The notes under the pieces are model-generated. The model was not told the DNA's origin and did not search any database. It worked only from the letters and a program-made list of their open reading frames with translations. A DNA stretch of 64,000 nucleotides, from the NCBI RefSeq assembly GCF_014077005.1, contig NZ_JACGVC010000051.1:27524-91523 (forward strand), in the 5' to 3' direction. Position numbers and translations under genes: made by a program. The stretch is from Colwellia sp. MB3u-45 (lineage in GTDB: Bacteria; Pseudomonadota; Gammaproteobacteria; Enterobacterales; Alteromonadaceae). Shown in pieces: positions 28,671 through 38,960 of this stretch; within the stretch, counting starts at the first letter, position 1; every line of letters begins with the position of its first letter.

Positions 28671-29276
28671 TTAAAGTTTATCGGCGTTATCTTTAAGGTA
28701 AGCAGCAACACCTTCTGTCGTCGCTGTCATACCTTTATCACCTTTATTCCAACCTGCAGGACATACTTCACCGTGTTCTTGGTGAAATTGTAAAGCGTCA
28801 ACCATGCGGATCATTTCATCAACGTTACGACCAAGCGGTAAGTCATTAACCACTTGATGACGAACATTGCCTTCTTCATCTATTAAGAATGAAGCACGAA
28901 AAGCCACACCAGCTTCTGGATGCTCAACATCATATGCTTTACAAATCTCATGTTTAACATCAGCAACTAAAGTATATTGAACCGGACCAATACCACCATC
29001 GTTTATTGCGGTGTTACGCCATGCGTTATGAGAGAATTGAGAGTCGATAGAAACACCGATAACTTCAACACCACGGTTTTTGAATTCTTCAATACGGTGG
29101 TCGAAAGCTAATAACTCTGAAGGACATACAAAAGTAAAATCAAGTGGGTAGAAAAATACGACCGCTTTTTTACCTTTAATGGCTTGTGCAAGATTAAAGC
29201 TATCTACGATTTCACCTGATCCTAAAACTGCTGCTGCTGTAAAGTCTGGTGCTGCGCGACCTACTAATACACTCAT
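28671..29276 (-). CDS. Typical 2-Cys peroxiredoxin (AhpC/TSA family)
   Basis: Thiol peroxidase of 201 residues that reduces hydrogen peroxide and organic peroxides. The peroxidatic cysteine is in FTFVCPSELLAF (about residue 50) and the resolving cysteine in HGEVCPAGW (about residue 170), with the YF-type tail region reduced. The ATG of MSVLVGRAAPDF is chosen: TTGGAGA sits 7 bases before it, while the upstream TTG start at 29288 would use that same site as codons. It clusters with grxD and sodB as an oxidative-stress block. Confidence 0.95.
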   Translation of the reverse strand: MSVLVGRAAPDFTAAAVLGSGEIVDSFNLAQAIKGKKAVVFFYPLDFTFVCPSELLAFDHRIEEFKNRGVEVIGVSIDSQFSHNAWRNTAINDGGIGPVQYTLVADVKHEICKAYDVEHPEAGVAFRASFLIDEEGNVRHQVVNDLPLGRNVDEMIRMVDALQFHQEHGEVCPAGWNKGDKGMTATTEGVAAYLKDNADKL

Positions 29277-29360
29277 TATATTCTCCAATTTTTAAAATAA
29301 ATTTAAATTACTTAATGTTAACTCCACCTGATATGGTGATGTTAGGTGATAATTCAATAG

Positions 29361-29702
29361 TTATTCTGAACTTTCTGCTGCGCCATGCTTAGCGGCAGAT
29401 TCAGTGATCAAGGTTTGTAATTCACCTTGCTGATACATTTCCATGATGATATCACAACCGCCAACAAGTTCACCGTCAACCCATAGTTGTGGAAACGTTG
29501 GCCAATCAGCATATTTTGGTAATTCAGCACGGATATCAGGATTGAGTAAGATATCAACATAAGCGAATTTTTCACCACATCCCATCAACGCTTGAGAAGC
29601 CTGTGAAGAAAAACCACAATTAGGTAATTTTGGTGAGCCCTTCATGTAAAGAAGGATGCTATTTTCACTGATTTGTTCTTTAATGCGTTCGATCGTATCC
29701 AT
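29361..29702 (-). CDS. grxD: Monothiol glutaredoxin (Grx4 type)
   Basis: CGFS-type glutaredoxin of 113 residues that carries and delivers iron-sulfur clusters. The active motif is CGFS in LPNCGFSSQASQ; WPTFPQLWVDGELVGGCDI provides the cis-proline and glutathione-binding glycine-aspartate. GAGG sits 7 bases before the ATG. It is upstream of the peroxiredoxin on the same strand, 84 bp apart, and divergent from sodB. Confidence 0.95.
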   Translation of the reverse strand: MDTIERIKEQISENSILLYMKGSPKLPNCGFSSQASQALMGCGEKFAYVDILLNPDIRAELPKYADWPTFPQLWVDGELVGGCDIIMEMYQQGELQTLITESAAKHGAAESSE

Positions 29703-29961
29703 AATAACCTCAAAAATTAATACTTATTGTGCTCAGTACTTAAAGTAAAACTCATGAAAATAAACAGAACAATAAATACTAAAGCAAAAAACTTATATAT
29801 TAAAACATAATAGCCTTGATAAAACCTATGGTAATACCTATATACATGAGTAAACTATGTAAGCTTTAATACTTGAGTAGTTTACTAGGTTTTAGAAAAA
29901 CAAACTACCTCTTTAAATTTGCATAAGAATAATTTTTTATAATCACTATCTGGAGAATATA

Positions 29962-30543
29962 ATGACTATCGAGTTACCCGCACTACCATATGCTATGGAT
30001 GCACTAGTACCACATATTTCAAAAGAAACGCTAGAGTTTCATTATGGTAAGCACCACAATACTTATGTTGTAAAGTTAAACGGTCTTATTGAAGGTACTG
30101 ATTTTGCAGGAAAATCTTTAGAAGATATCGTTAAAACATCAACAGCTGGTGTTTTCAATAATGCGGCACAAATTTGGAACCATACGTTCTACTGGAACAG
30201 CTTAAGCCCTAACGGCGGTGGCGAACCAACAGGTGCATTAGCAACAGCTATTGATGCAAACTTTGGCTCATTTGCAGAATTTAAAGAAAAATTCACTGCT
30301 AGCGCCATTAATAACTTTGGTTCAAGTTGGACGTGGTTAGTTAAAAATGCTGACGGCAGCCTTGCTATCGTTAATACATCAAACGCTGCGACGCCACTTA
30401 CTGATGAAGGTGTTACACCACTTATCACAGTAGATTTATGGGAACATGCTTACTACATTGATTACCGTAATCTTCGCCCTAGCTACATGGAAGCTTTCTG
30501 GGCCTTAGCGAACTGGGATTTTGCCTCAGCAAACTTCGCTTAA
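29962..30543 (+). CDS. sodB: Iron superoxide dismutase
   Basis: Cytoplasmic Fe-SOD of 193 residues. Metal ligands can be placed at H27 ([11 protein letters not shown]), H74 (WNHTFYWN), D157 and H161 ([13 protein letters not shown]). The length and sequence details (for example FGSFAEFKE and GSSWTWLV) match SodB rather than SodA. The ribosome site CTGGAGAATATA is almost the same as that of the peroxiredoxin gene opposite. Confidence 0.96.
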   Translation: MTIELPALPYAMDALVPHISKETLEFHYGKHHNTYVVKLNGLIEGTDFAGKSLEDIVKTSTAGVFNNAAQIWNHTFYWNSLSPNGGGEPTGALATAIDANFGSFAEFKEKFTASAINNFGSSWTWLVKNADGSLAIVNTSNAATPLTDEGVTPLITVDLWEHAYYIDYRNLRPSYMEAFWALANWDFASANFA

Positions 30544-30569
30544 TCGCTAAAGCAGATTAATTTCAATTT

Positions 30570-30601
30570 AAAAGGTCAGCATTAATTGCTGGCCTTTTTA
30601 T
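30570..30601 (+). terminator. Intrinsic terminator after sodB
   Basis: AAAGGTCAGCA at 30571-30581 pairs with TGCTGGCCTTT at 30587-30597 (one G-U pair), followed by a T tail. Confidence 0.85.
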
Positions 30602-30875
30602 TTGCCTTAAATTCAACCAATACACCTTTTCAATCAACATACCTTAAAGTTGATCGTCTATTCAATAACATAGCTTCCTCACTACTACCCTCTGGTTACA
30701 ATTCTTTTCGCTAATATTTAAGCGCTTTCATAATTAACATCTAGACTTATACATATACTAAGTAAAACAGTAATGCTAAAAAAAGTCACAGTATTATGTC
30801 GGGTTTGATAAGTAACATTTCTCAAGTAGTCGCATTATCAGCCCAACCTGAACGATTTATCTTCTGGAGGCGGTT
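30602..30875. other. Leader and promoter region of the prkA operon
   Basis: AT-rich spacer with no ORF. It ends with a strong TGGAGG ribosome site 8 bases before the prkA ATG. No specific promoter class could be assigned. Confidence 0.5.
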
Positions 30876-32810
30876 ATGAGTATATTTCAACATTTCCAAT
30901 CACGTTACGACGAAGCACAAGAAGAGTGCTATTCAATTCAAGACTTTCTTAGTCTATGTCGTCATGATCCTATGGCCTATGCTAGCGCAGCGCAGCGTTT
31001 GTTAAAAGCCATTGGCAAGCCAGACATGATAGATACTTCAAATGAGCCCTGTTTAAGCCGAATTTTCTCCAACCGGGTTATTGCCCGTTATCCCGCTTTT
31101 AAAGATTTTTATGGAATGGAGGAAGCCATAGAGCAAATTGTGGCCTATTTAACTCACGCTTCACAAGGCTTAGAAGAACAGAAACAAATTCTCTATTTAC
31201 TTGGCCCCGTTGGTGGCGGTAAGTCGTCATTGGCTGAAAAGTTAAAAGCGTTAATACAGCAAGAGCCAATTTATGTCCTGAGTGCAAACGGCAAACGCAG
31301 CCCAGTCAATGATCATCCTTTTTGTTTATTTGATGCCAATGCAGACGGAAAGATATTGCAACAAGAATACAATATACCTGCACGTTACCTCAGTACCATC
31401 ATGTCACCTTGGATTGCAAAACGTTTGCACGAGTTCAAAGGTGATATAGCAAAATTTGAAGTGATAAAAATTTATCCTTCCATTCTTGACCAAATTGCCG
31501 TGGCTAAAACAGAGCCTGGGGATGACAACAACCAAGATATTTCTGCGCTGGTCGGTAAAGTAGATATTCGCCAATTAGAGCACTTTGCCCAGAATGATCC
31601 TGATGCCTATAGTTACTCAGGTGCTTTATGTCGTGCCAATCAAGGATTAATGGAATTTGTTGAAATGTTTAAGGCACCTATTAAAGTATTACATCCGCTT
31701 TTAACCGCCACACAAGAAGGTAACTACAATCCGACCGAAGGCCTTTCCGCCCTGCCATTTAATGGTATTTTACTGGCCCACTCCAATGAGTCTGAATGGA
31801 CAACCTTTAGAAACAATAAAAACAATGAAGCCTTTTTAGACCGAGTTTATATTGTCAAAGTACCTTACTGTATGCGCGTTTCTGAAGAAGTAAAAATTTA
31901 TCGAAAACTATTAGAAAATAGTGAATTAAATCATGCCCAATGCGCACCAGACACCTTAGAAACCTTAGCCCAATTCTCAGTGCTTTCACGCTTAAAAGAA
32001 CCAGAAAATTCAAGCATATATTCTAAGATGCGCGTGTACGACGGCGAAAGCTTAAAAGATACCGACCCCAAAGCAAAGTCATATCAAGAGTATCGAGATT
32101 ATGCCGGTATTGACGAAGGTATGTCAGGGCTTTCAACACGTTTTGCCTTTAAAATATTATCTCGTGTTTTCAACTTTGATCATTTAGAAGTGGCGGCAAA
32201 TCCGGTGCATTTGTTTTACGTACTTGAGCAGCAAATAGAACGAGAGCAACTACCCAAAGAGATCAGTGAGCGTTATCTAGCCTTTATCAAAGGTTACTTA
32301 TCACCACAATATATTGAGTTTATCGGTAAAGAAATTCAGACCGCTTATTTAGAGTCCTATTCTGAATATGGCCAAAATATATTTGATCGTTATGTGACTT
32401 ACGCTGATTTTTGGATCCAAGACCAAGAATATCGTGATGCTGAAACCGGGCAACTATTTGACCGTGAAGCACTGAATAATGAGCTAGAAAAAATAGAAAA
32501 ACCTGCGGGGATCAGTAATCCAAAAGATTTTAGAAATGAAATTGTTAACTTTGTCCTGCGTGCAAAAGCCAATAATAATGGTAAAAATCCTTTATGGACT
32601 AGCTACGAAAAATTGCGCACCGTTATTGAGAAAAAAATGTTTTCAAATACCGAAGACTTATTGCCTGTGATTTCATTTAACAATAAAACCTCCAACGATG
32701 ATCAACAAAAGCATGATGATTTCGTTGAACGCATGATGACTAAGGGCTACACAAAAAAACAAGTCAGATTACTTTCTGAATGGTATTTACGCGTTAGAAA
32801 ATCTTCTTAG
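30876..32810 (+). CDS. prkA: PrkA-family serine protein kinase
   Basis: 644-residue PrkA/YeaG protein combining an AAA-like ATPase with a kinase-like C-terminal domain. The P-loop GPVGGGKS is at 110-117. The opening IFQHFQSRYDEAQEE, the GLSALPFNGILLAHSNESEW segment and the GMSGLSTRFAFKILSR segment are family hallmarks. It is the first gene of prkA-yeaH-spoVR; in E. coli YeaG and YeaH work together in the response to nitrogen starvation and stress. A strong site precedes the start. Confidence 0.96.
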   Translation: MSIFQHFQSRYDEAQEECYSIQDFLSLCRHDPMAYASAAQRLLKAIGKPDMIDTSNEPCLSRIFSNRVIARYPAFKDFYGMEEAIEQIVAYLTHASQGLEEQKQILYLLGPVGGGKSSLAEKLKALIQQEPIYVLSANGKRSPVNDHPFCLFDANADGKILQQEYNIPARYLSTIMSPWIAKRLHEFKGDIAKFEVIKIYPSILDQIAVAKTEPGDDNNQDISALVGKVDIRQLEHFAQNDPDAYSYSGALCRANQGLMEFVEMFKAPIKVLHPLLTATQEGNYNPTEGLSALPFNGILLAHSNESEWTTFRNNKNNEAFLDRVYIVKVPYCMRVSEEVKIYRKLLENSELNHAQCAPDTLETLAQFSVLSRLKEPENSSIYSKMRVYDGESLKDTDPKAKSYQEYRDYAGIDEGMSGLSTRFAFKILSRVFNFDHLEVAANPVHLFYVLEQQIEREQLPKEISERYLAFIKGYLSPQYIEFIGKEIQTAYLESYSEYGQNIFDRYVTYADFWIQDQEYRDAETGQLFDREALNNELEKIEKPAGISNPKDFRNEIVNFVLRAKANNNGKNPLWTSYEKLRTVIEKKMFSNTEDLLPVISFNNKTSNDDQQKHDDFVERMMTKGYTKKQVRLLSEWYLRVRKSS

Positions 32811-32843
32811 GTTGTACTTAGTACCTCTAAGTAAGGAGCATAA

Positions 32844-34124
32844 ATGACAAACTTTATCGATAGGCGATTAAATAGTAAAAACAAAAGCACGGTCAACCGA
32901 CAGCGCTTTATCAGACGTTATAAAAGCCAAATTAAACAGGCTGTTTCTGAGGCGGTCAATAAACGTGGCGTCACTGATATAACCAGTGGTGAAAATATTA
33001 CCATCACTAAAAAAGATTTAAATGAGCCAGTTTTTCATCAAGGTAGTGGTGGCATTAAAGACCGCGTTTATCCAGGTAACGACCAGTTTACCAGTGGCGA
33101 TCACATTGCTCGGCCACCACAACAGCAAGAGCAAGAGCAAGGCGGCCAAGGTGATGCAAGTGATTCTGGCGAAGGCGATGATGACTTTGTCTTCACTATT
33201 TCCAAAGATGAATATCTACATTTACTTTTTGAAGATTTAGAGTTGCCTAACTTAGAAAAAAATAAGTTAGATAAAGTCACTAATTATAAAACGGTGCGTG
33301 CGGGTTATTGCGCTGAAGGCGCCGCTTCCAATATCGATATTGTGAAATCATTACAAGGCTCAATAGCGCGCAGAATTGCCATGACCGCGGATAAACGCCG
33401 TAAACTTAAAACACTCGAAGCTGAGTTAACCTTGCTAGAGCAAGATAGACACGATAACACTCTAGCTAAACATAAACTTATTACGGCCATTGGCAATCTT
33501 AAAGAGAAAATCAGTAAAGTCCCTTTTATTGACTCCTTTGATTTACGTTATCGTCATTACGCCAAACAAGCGCTGCCAACATCAAAAGCGGTGATGTTTT
33601 GTATAATGGATGTCTCAGGTTCGATGGATCAAGCCACTAAAGATATTGCTAAACGTTTTTATATTCTTTTATACCTATTTTTAACGCGTACTTATAAAAC
33701 CATCGACGTGGTTTATATTCGTCACCATACCCAAGCAAAAGAAGTTGACGAACATGAGTTTTTTTATTCGCAAGAAACTGGCGGTACCATCGCATCAAGT
33801 GCTTTAGAGCTAATGATTGAGATAATGACACAGCGCTATAATGAAAAAGAATGGAATGTTTATGGCGCTCAAGCGTCTGACGGCGATAATTGGGCCGATG
33901 ACTCTCCGCACTGCCAGCAATTAATGCGCGAAAGTATACTGCCAAAAACCCGATACTTTAGTTATATAGAAATATCTCAGCGTGCTCATCAAAGCCTATG
34001 GCAACAATATGCTCAACTTGCTGATACCGATGATGCTTTTTCAATTGAGCACATTAAAACAGTAGCAGATATTTATCCGGTATTTAGAGCCTTATTCAAA
34101 AGAAAAAAAGTACAAGCCGCTTAG
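32844..34124 (+). CDS. yeaH: YeaH/YhbH-family von Willebrand A domain protein
   Basis: 426-residue partner of PrkA. The basic N-terminus ([19 protein letters not shown]) is followed by a Gln/Gly/Glu-rich acidic stretch (about 88-112) and a C-terminal vWA domain whose metal-site motif DVSGS starts at D256. The tail [14 protein letters not shown] is conserved in the family. It lies 33 bp after prkA and 23 bp before spoVR with GGAG-type sites, so one transcript is likely. Confidence 0.95.
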   Translation: MTNFIDRRLNSKNKSTVNRQRFIRRYKSQIKQAVSEAVNKRGVTDITSGENITITKKDLNEPVFHQGSGGIKDRVYPGNDQFTSGDHIARPPQQQEQEQGGQGDASDSGEGDDDFVFTISKDEYLHLLFEDLELPNLEKNKLDKVTNYKTVRAGYCAEGAASNIDIVKSLQGSIARRIAMTADKRRKLKTLEAELTLLEQDRHDNTLAKHKLITAIGNLKEKISKVPFIDSFDLRYRHYAKQALPTSKAVMFCIMDVSGSMDQATKDIAKRFYILLYLFLTRTYKTIDVVYIRHHTQAKEVDEHEFFYSQETGGTIASSALELMIEIMTQRYNEKEWNVYGAQASDGDNWADDSPHCQQLMRESILPKTRYFSYIEISQRAHQSLWQQYAQLADTDDAFSIEHIKTVADIYPVFRALFKRKKVQAA

Positions 34125-34147
34125 GAATTCAATACATTGGAGCTTTT

Positions 34148-35674
34148 ATGACTAAACGTAAACCACTTGACGATAGCAGTGACTGGACATTTAATAAGCT
34201 TGAACAATACCAAAGTGAAATTGAGCGTGTTGCGCAACATTATCGTTTAGATACCTACACGAACCAAATTGAAGTGATCACCGCCGAGCAAATGATGGAC
34301 GCCTACGCGGGTGTCGGCATGCCTATTGGTTATAATCATTGGACCTTTGGTAAGAGGTTTATTCAAACCGAGCAAACCTATAAACGCGGACAAATGGGCT
34401 TAGCTTATGAAATTGTTATTAACTCAGACCCCTGCATTGCGTATTTAATGGAAGAAAACACCATGGCGATGCAAGCCCTTGTTATGGCACATGCTTGTTA
34501 TGGGCATAACTCATTTTTCAAAGGTAACTATTTATTTAAGTCATGGACAGACGCGAGCTCGATTATTGACTACTTACTGTTTGCTAAAAAATATATTGCT
34601 GACTGCGAAAATAAACATGGTATTGACGAGGTTGAAGCTTGCCTTGATGCTTGCCATGCCCTAATGAATCATGGTGTTGACCGTTATAAACGACCACAAA
34701 AAATATCAATGGAAGCAGAACTAAAACGTCAAGAAGAACGTGAGACTTATCTGCAGTCACAAGTAAACATGTTGTGGCGAATTGGTGCAGATAATGAGAC
34801 AGAAGGCAAAAAAATCAAGGCAACTTTTCCAACCGAGCCCCAGGAAAATATCCTTTATTTTATCGAGAAAAATGCCCCGCTATTAAAACCTTGGCAACGA
34901 GAATTAGTACGCATTGTCCGAAAAATTTCTCAGTACTTTTACCCTCAAAAGCAAACGCAAGTGATGAATGAAGGCTGGGCTTGTTTTTGGCACTACACTA
35001 TCCTAAATCATCTCTACGATGAAGGCTTAGTAACAGATACCTTCATGCTGGAGTTTTTACATAACCATACTAATGTGGTTGCACAACTTGACTATAACAG
35101 CCGCTATTATTCAGGTATAAATCCCTATGCGCTAGGCTTTAATATGTTTATGGATATTAGGCGGATATGTGAAAATCCAAGCGAGGAAGACAAGCTTTGG
35201 TTTCCAGAAATAGCCGGCAGTAATTGGCTTGATACTGTGCATTTTGCTATGGAAAACTTTAAAGATGAAAGCTTTATAAGCCAATTTTTATCACCAAAAT
35301 TAATGCGAGATTTTAAACTATTTCATTTACACGATGACAGTGATAAGAACTATATTGAAGTGGGCGCTATTCATAATCAAAGTGGCTATCAACAAATTCG
35401 AACTATGTTATCTGACCAATACAATTTAAGTAACCTAGAAGCAAATATCCAAATTTTTCATGCCGATGTCAGTGGCGATCGTTCATTAACTTTACGCTAT
35501 ATTCCGCACCAAAAAATATCACTCGCTGACTCTAAAGATGAAGTATTAAAGCACTTATATTACCTGTGGAAGTTTGATGTAAAGCTGCTGCAAGAGAATA
35601 AGTACGGGGTAGACGAAATTATTGCGCAATGCCCAGAGCCAGATGAGTTGGCAAAAAAAAAGGCAACTATTTAG
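34148..35674 (+). CDS. spoVR: SpoVR-family protein
   Basis: 508-residue homologue of E. coli YcgB, named after Bacillus SpoVR; biochemical role unknown. Family stretches MPIGYNHWTFGKRF, MAHACYGHNSFFKGNY, MNEGWACFWHY and INPYALGFNMF are clear. It ends the prkA-yeaH-spoVR operon, which tends to be switched on in starvation or stationary phase. Its stop codon lies inside a hairpin that also serves as the likely terminator of the convergent fadR. Confidence 0.95.
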   Translation: MTKRKPLDDSSDWTFNKLEQYQSEIERVAQHYRLDTYTNQIEVITAEQMMDAYAGVGMPIGYNHWTFGKRFIQTEQTYKRGQMGLAYEIVINSDPCIAYLMEENTMAMQALVMAHACYGHNSFFKGNYLFKSWTDASSIIDYLLFAKKYIADCENKHGIDEVEACLDACHALMNHGVDRYKRPQKISMEAELKRQEERETYLQSQVNMLWRIGADNETEGKKIKATFPTEPQENILYFIEKNAPLLKPWQRELVRIVRKISQYFYPQKQTQVMNEGWACFWHYTILNHLYDEGLVTDTFMLEFLHNHTNVVAQLDYNSRYYSGINPYALGFNMFMDIRRICENPSEEDKLWFPEIAGSNWLDTVHFAMENFKDESFISQFLSPKLMRDFKLFHLHDDSDKNYIEVGAIHNQSGYQQIRTMLSDQYNLSNLEANIQIFHADVSGDRSLTLRYIPHQKISLADSKDEVLKHLYYLWKFDVKLLQENKYGVDEIIAQCPEPDELAKKKATI

Positions 35675-35680
35675 TTGCCT
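35651..35680 (-). terminator. fadR terminator overlapping the end of spoVR
   Basis: AGGCAACTA and TAGTTGCCT (35661-35680) form a stem that contains the spoVR stop codon. On the minus strand the stem is followed by eight or nine Ts, ideal for ending fadR transcription. On the plus strand only GATTT follows. Confidence 0.75.
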
Positions 35681-35747
35681 GATTTACTTTACATGATTTG
35701 CTTTACATAATAACGTTAACTTCAGCTTATTGCTGCTTGGTTATTAT

Positions 35748-36458
35748 TTATTCAGCAAGTTCTTTTAATACTTCGTCTTTTAGCTCAATCCAAAGTTTAC
35801 CTGACTCAATACCATATTTTCTGACCGCAAATACAGCTTCGTCGCATTGGCCCGCTTTAGCTAGTTCAATCAGTTTTTTATAATAATTTCGTGATATTTC
35901 ACGGCCGCGCGGATGAGAATAATACAAAGTACCTAAACGCGAATACAAACCTCTAAAACCATTTAGAATCAATAAATAAATAGAGTTTCCTGAGGCTACA
36001 ACCAAGTCTTTATTAAGCTTGTAATCAAATTCTGCAAACGCTTCACCAGTATCTTCAACATCTTCAATGGCTGACAATAATTCAATGGTTTTTTCTGGAT
36101 TATTCTTAATTGCCCCACGGACATATATCGCACTAATATTGGTACGCGCCGACATTAAATTATCCACTAAATCAGGAATTCCTTCTTGATCAAGCTGCGC
36201 TAACGTTTCAAGAATGTTAAGGCTAGACGTTTCCCAAAAATTATTAACTTTTGTAGGCTTACCATGTTTAATGGTTAACCAACCATCGCGTGCTAAACGT
36301 TGTAGCACTTCTCTTAATGTCGTTCTTGTGACGCCGATAAGTTCTGATAATTCACGTTCAGCGGGCAAAATAGTACCCGGTGGAAATCCACCATTCCAAA
36401 TAGATTCTACAATATACTGCTCGGCAAATCCTGCTGGGCTGTTCGCTTTTATAACCAT
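35748..36458 (-). CDS. fadR: Fatty acid metabolism regulator FadR
   Basis: GntR-family regulator of 236 residues that represses fatty-acid breakdown and activates unsaturated fatty-acid synthesis, released by acyl-CoA. The winged helix (about 9-75) is nearly the E. coli sequence, e.g. [18 protein letters not shown] and [18 protein letters not shown]. The C-terminal acyl-CoA domain (about 80-230) keeps [23 protein letters not shown] segments. I start at MVIKAN, the E. coli start, with GGAG 6 bases before it; the frame opens five codons earlier. E. coli fadR is flanked by ycgB and nhaB; here the spoVR (ycgB) side is kept and the nhaB side is interrupted. Confidence 0.97.
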   Translation of the reverse strand: MVIKANSPAGFAEQYIVESIWNGGFPPGTILPAERELSELIGVTRTTLREVLQRLARDGWLTIKHGKPTKVNNFWETSSLNILETLAQLDQEGIPDLVDNLMSARTNISAIYVRGAIKNNPEKTIELLSAIEDVEDTGEAFAEFDYKLNKDLVVASGNSIYLLILNGFRGLYSRLGTLYYSHPRGREISRNYYKKLIELAKAGQCDEAVFAVRKYGIESGKLWIELKDEVLKELAE

Positions 36459-36493
36459 GTGGCTCCACATCACTTAAAGTTGACTGTAATTGA

Positions 36494-36510
36494 AACAGAT
36501 TGTACCAGAA
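36494..36510 (-). promoter_or_regulatory. Possible FadR operator (autoregulation)
   Basis: On the minus strand TTCTGGTACAATCTGTT matches the FadR consensus AGCTGGTCCGAYNTGTT at 13 of 17 positions, keeping CTGGT and TGTT. It lies 36 bp upstream of the fadR start codon. Binding is inferred. Confidence 0.45.
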
Positions 36511-37125
36511 CATCCAACGGACACAAGCGCAATAGAATTGATAATAAATTTTGACTAGTGCCACTTAGGTTTAGAATGCGAGGCAGGTTGAGAATTCGAT
36601 AACAGATTAAGAATTCGATAACAGATTGAGAGTTTTTATCATTAAAATTTAGCAGCAGATTACCGCTAGTATTGTTTAAGCAGCTTTTAGCCTTTTATAT
36701 AAGTAAGGCTACTTAAGGGAATTGTATAAGGCGACTGGGTTTTCATATCTATTCATCATTTACTGTGCATAAAATCAGTCCGAATGGCTTAACCCTATAT
36801 TCAAGTAAGTGAACTACAGCTATTATAGCTCAGTAGACAGTCAGGTGATATTCAATCAGATTTGGAGTGTGCGACGGCTGCCCGTGGTAAGTCATATTGA
36901 AACGGTAACTAATGCCACTTTGCCGACCTAATTTAGACACATATTTATCACAATAAATAGTCCGCTTAGCCACCATTGCCGAAAGTCGAATCACTAAAAT
37001 TTACAGCAGAAATAACAACAATAGTCGAAATTTACTTAGGTCTCTAAATAGATAAGTTAATGTTACTTATTGTGTTATGGTTATTTTTTAACTTAAAATA
37101 AATAAATTATTTCTAGAGGTTTTCT
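36511..37125. other. Long non-coding left edge of the accessory block
   Basis: About 600 bp with no credible ORF. It holds a 17-bp direct repeat (GAATTCGATAACAGATT) at 36592-36608 and 36611-36627, period 19. Farther right a GC-richer patch (about 36870-36990) contains TCCGCTTAGCCACC, similar to sequence near 38716. The rest shows no clear structure. Confidence 0.45.
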
Positions 37126-38406
37126 ATGTTGAACGACACCTTAAATACTGGATTATTGCTTGATAAACTTCCTATTGGTATAACGGTGTTAAATCCAAAC
37201 TTAGAAATTGAGTATGCTAATCCGTTGGGACTGAAAATTCTGGGATTAAAAGAACATCAAACGATTGGGAGATTAATCTCTGATCCACAATGGCTATTAG
37301 TGGATAGCTTTCACGAACCACTTCCTCTTGAAAAATATCCAGCAGTACAAGTTCTGAATAGCAAATCTGCCATTGATAATTTTGAATTTGGCATCTACAA
37401 TCCAGAAAAAAACGATTACACATGGTTACTTAGTAATGCATATCCTGATCTAAATAAACATGGAGAGGTTACACAAATTATTGTGACTTTTACCAACGTT
37501 AGTAATCAGAAAGAAACCATTCCGTTTGAGCAAATTGTTCACAATGCTAATGATATTGTGATGGTCACTAAAGCAGAACAACTACGTAATGGTGGCCCAG
37601 AGATTATTTATGTGAATAAGGCATTTTCTACATTAACTAAGTATAGTGAAGAAGAGGCTTTGGGGAATACACCACGGATGTTACAAGGTCCGAAAACTAG
37701 CAGTGAAATGAGAGAAAAAATCTATCAGCATCTTTGTAAAGGCGAACAAGTGTTAGATGAAATATATAACTACGATAAACATGGTAACGAGTATTGGATC
37801 GAACTAAATATCGTGCCATTAAAGAACTCATATGGCAAGGTTACGCATTTTGCCGCTATCGAACGTAATATTACAGAACGAAAAGATCACGAACACAACC
37901 TTACTGAAATGGCAATGACTGACGCTTTAACCGGACTTGCTAATCGTCGCTCGTTTTACAGTAAAGCAAAGCTTGCACTCTATGAGGTAATCAAGCAGAA
38001 ATCATCGTTTTTTTTAGCTGTTATAGATATTGATTACTTTAAAAAAGTCAACGACACCTACGGCCATGATATGGGTGATGAAGTGTTAGTGAAGATAGCG
38101 AGATTGATGAATAATAATACCCGGGATACCGATATTTTAGGCAGAGTAGGCGGTGAAGAGTTTGCTTTAATATTGAAAAATGTGACGAAAGAAAACGGCA
38201 TAAAGCGTTTAGAAAATATTCGTCATAGTATTCAATCTATATCGATTATTTTATCAACGGGCGAAAGTTTATCATTAAGTGTAAGTATTGGCTGTACGGA
38301 TATTATCCCTGAAAGTAAAAATATTGATGAGATGGTAAAACAAGCAGACATTGCGCTTTATCGAGCAAAAGAAGAAGGGCGCAATCGCACGGTATATTAT
38401 TCTTAA
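37126..38406 (+). CDS. PAS-PAS diguanylate cyclase
   Basis: Predicted soluble c-di-GMP synthase of 426 residues. The first PAS domain is about residues 10-125 and the second about 135-250, the latter with LGNTPRMLQGPKTS and the PAC ending AAIERNITERK as in LOV/PAS sensors. The GGDEF domain (about 262-420) has an intact GGEEF at 342-346 and the inhibitory I-site RDTD at 333-336. The second PAS lacks the GxNCRFLQ cysteine motif of flavin LOV domains, so its ligand is unknown. First gene of the block inserted between fadR and nhaB. Confidence 0.9.
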   Translation: MLNDTLNTGLLLDKLPIGITVLNPNLEIEYANPLGLKILGLKEHQTIGRLISDPQWLLVDSFHEPLPLEKYPAVQVLNSKSAIDNFEFGIYNPEKNDYTWLLSNAYPDLNKHGEVTQIIVTFTNVSNQKETIPFEQIVHNANDIVMVTKAEQLRNGGPEIIYVNKAFSTLTKYSEEEALGNTPRMLQGPKTSSEMREKIYQHLCKGEQVLDEIYNYDKHGNEYWIELNIVPLKNSYGKVTHFAAIERNITERKDHEHNLTEMAMTDALTGLANRRSFYSKAKLALYEVIKQKSSFFLAVIDIDYFKKVNDTYGHDMGDEVLVKIARLMNNNTRDTDILGRVGGEEFALILKNVTKENGIKRLENIRHSIQSISIILSTGESLSLSVSIGCTDIIPESKNIDEMVKQADIALYRAKEEGRNRTVYYS

Positions 38407-38960
38407 TGCTGTACATGTCTGTATTCTTTGAATGAGAGTTATACCTAGAATTTCAAACCTAAGACAATTGTAGTGGTACAGTTAATTTGGACACCTTTTT
38501 AAATGTATTTCGATTGTATAATTTCCTTTTTGGGGGGCGAAAACACCATGGATTTAATACTCTAAATTTAAGTTGATCTCGGTTATTTGAATGTCCGCTT
38601 TGGAGATTCAAACAAACATGATAGAGAAAGTGTCAGGTATAGCCTCAAGATTAACATCCAAAATTTGAACTCCACTGTGGGCAATGAGCCTTGAAGCGGA
38701 CATTAGGATTAATAAGTGTCTAACTTCCGCTTTGCCCACCAAGGGAACATTAGCACTAACAAATATTAGTGCCAAAAATCAAGTCGTTTGGGGGATTGGG
38801 TGAATCTTCACTCAAGCCACAGAACGGACATTAGCTTTTAAATACGATGTATACTTTGGATTTGATTTTTTATGCTTTATTTAAAACTGGCAGTTACACA
38901 AAATCTGTTACAGCCTCTTTCAGAGCACTTTGTTGAAATGTCACATTGAGAGCATAACAT
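38407..38960. repeat. Non-coding region with repeats and possible insertion-element scars
   Basis: About 550 bp without a gene. CGGACATT or its complement occurs at 38590-38597, 38698-38705 and 38825-38832; the first two form an 11-bp inverted repeat. A TGTAGTGGTACAG segment near 38470 looks like an insertion-sequence end but no transposase follows. At 38875-38913 lies one copy of a 38-39 bp direct repeat found again at 45496. No ORF is convincing. Confidence 0.45.

Noticed and set aside
30876..35674. Sporulation genes as a sign of a spore former
   Set aside because: PrkA and SpoVR homologues are widespread in non-sporulating proteobacteria, and every other gene points to a gammaproteobacterium.
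37126..38406. LOV (flavin-binding) interpretation of the second PAS domain
   Set aside because: The NCRFLQ cysteine motif is replaced by TPRMLQ, so the photoactive cysteine is absent.
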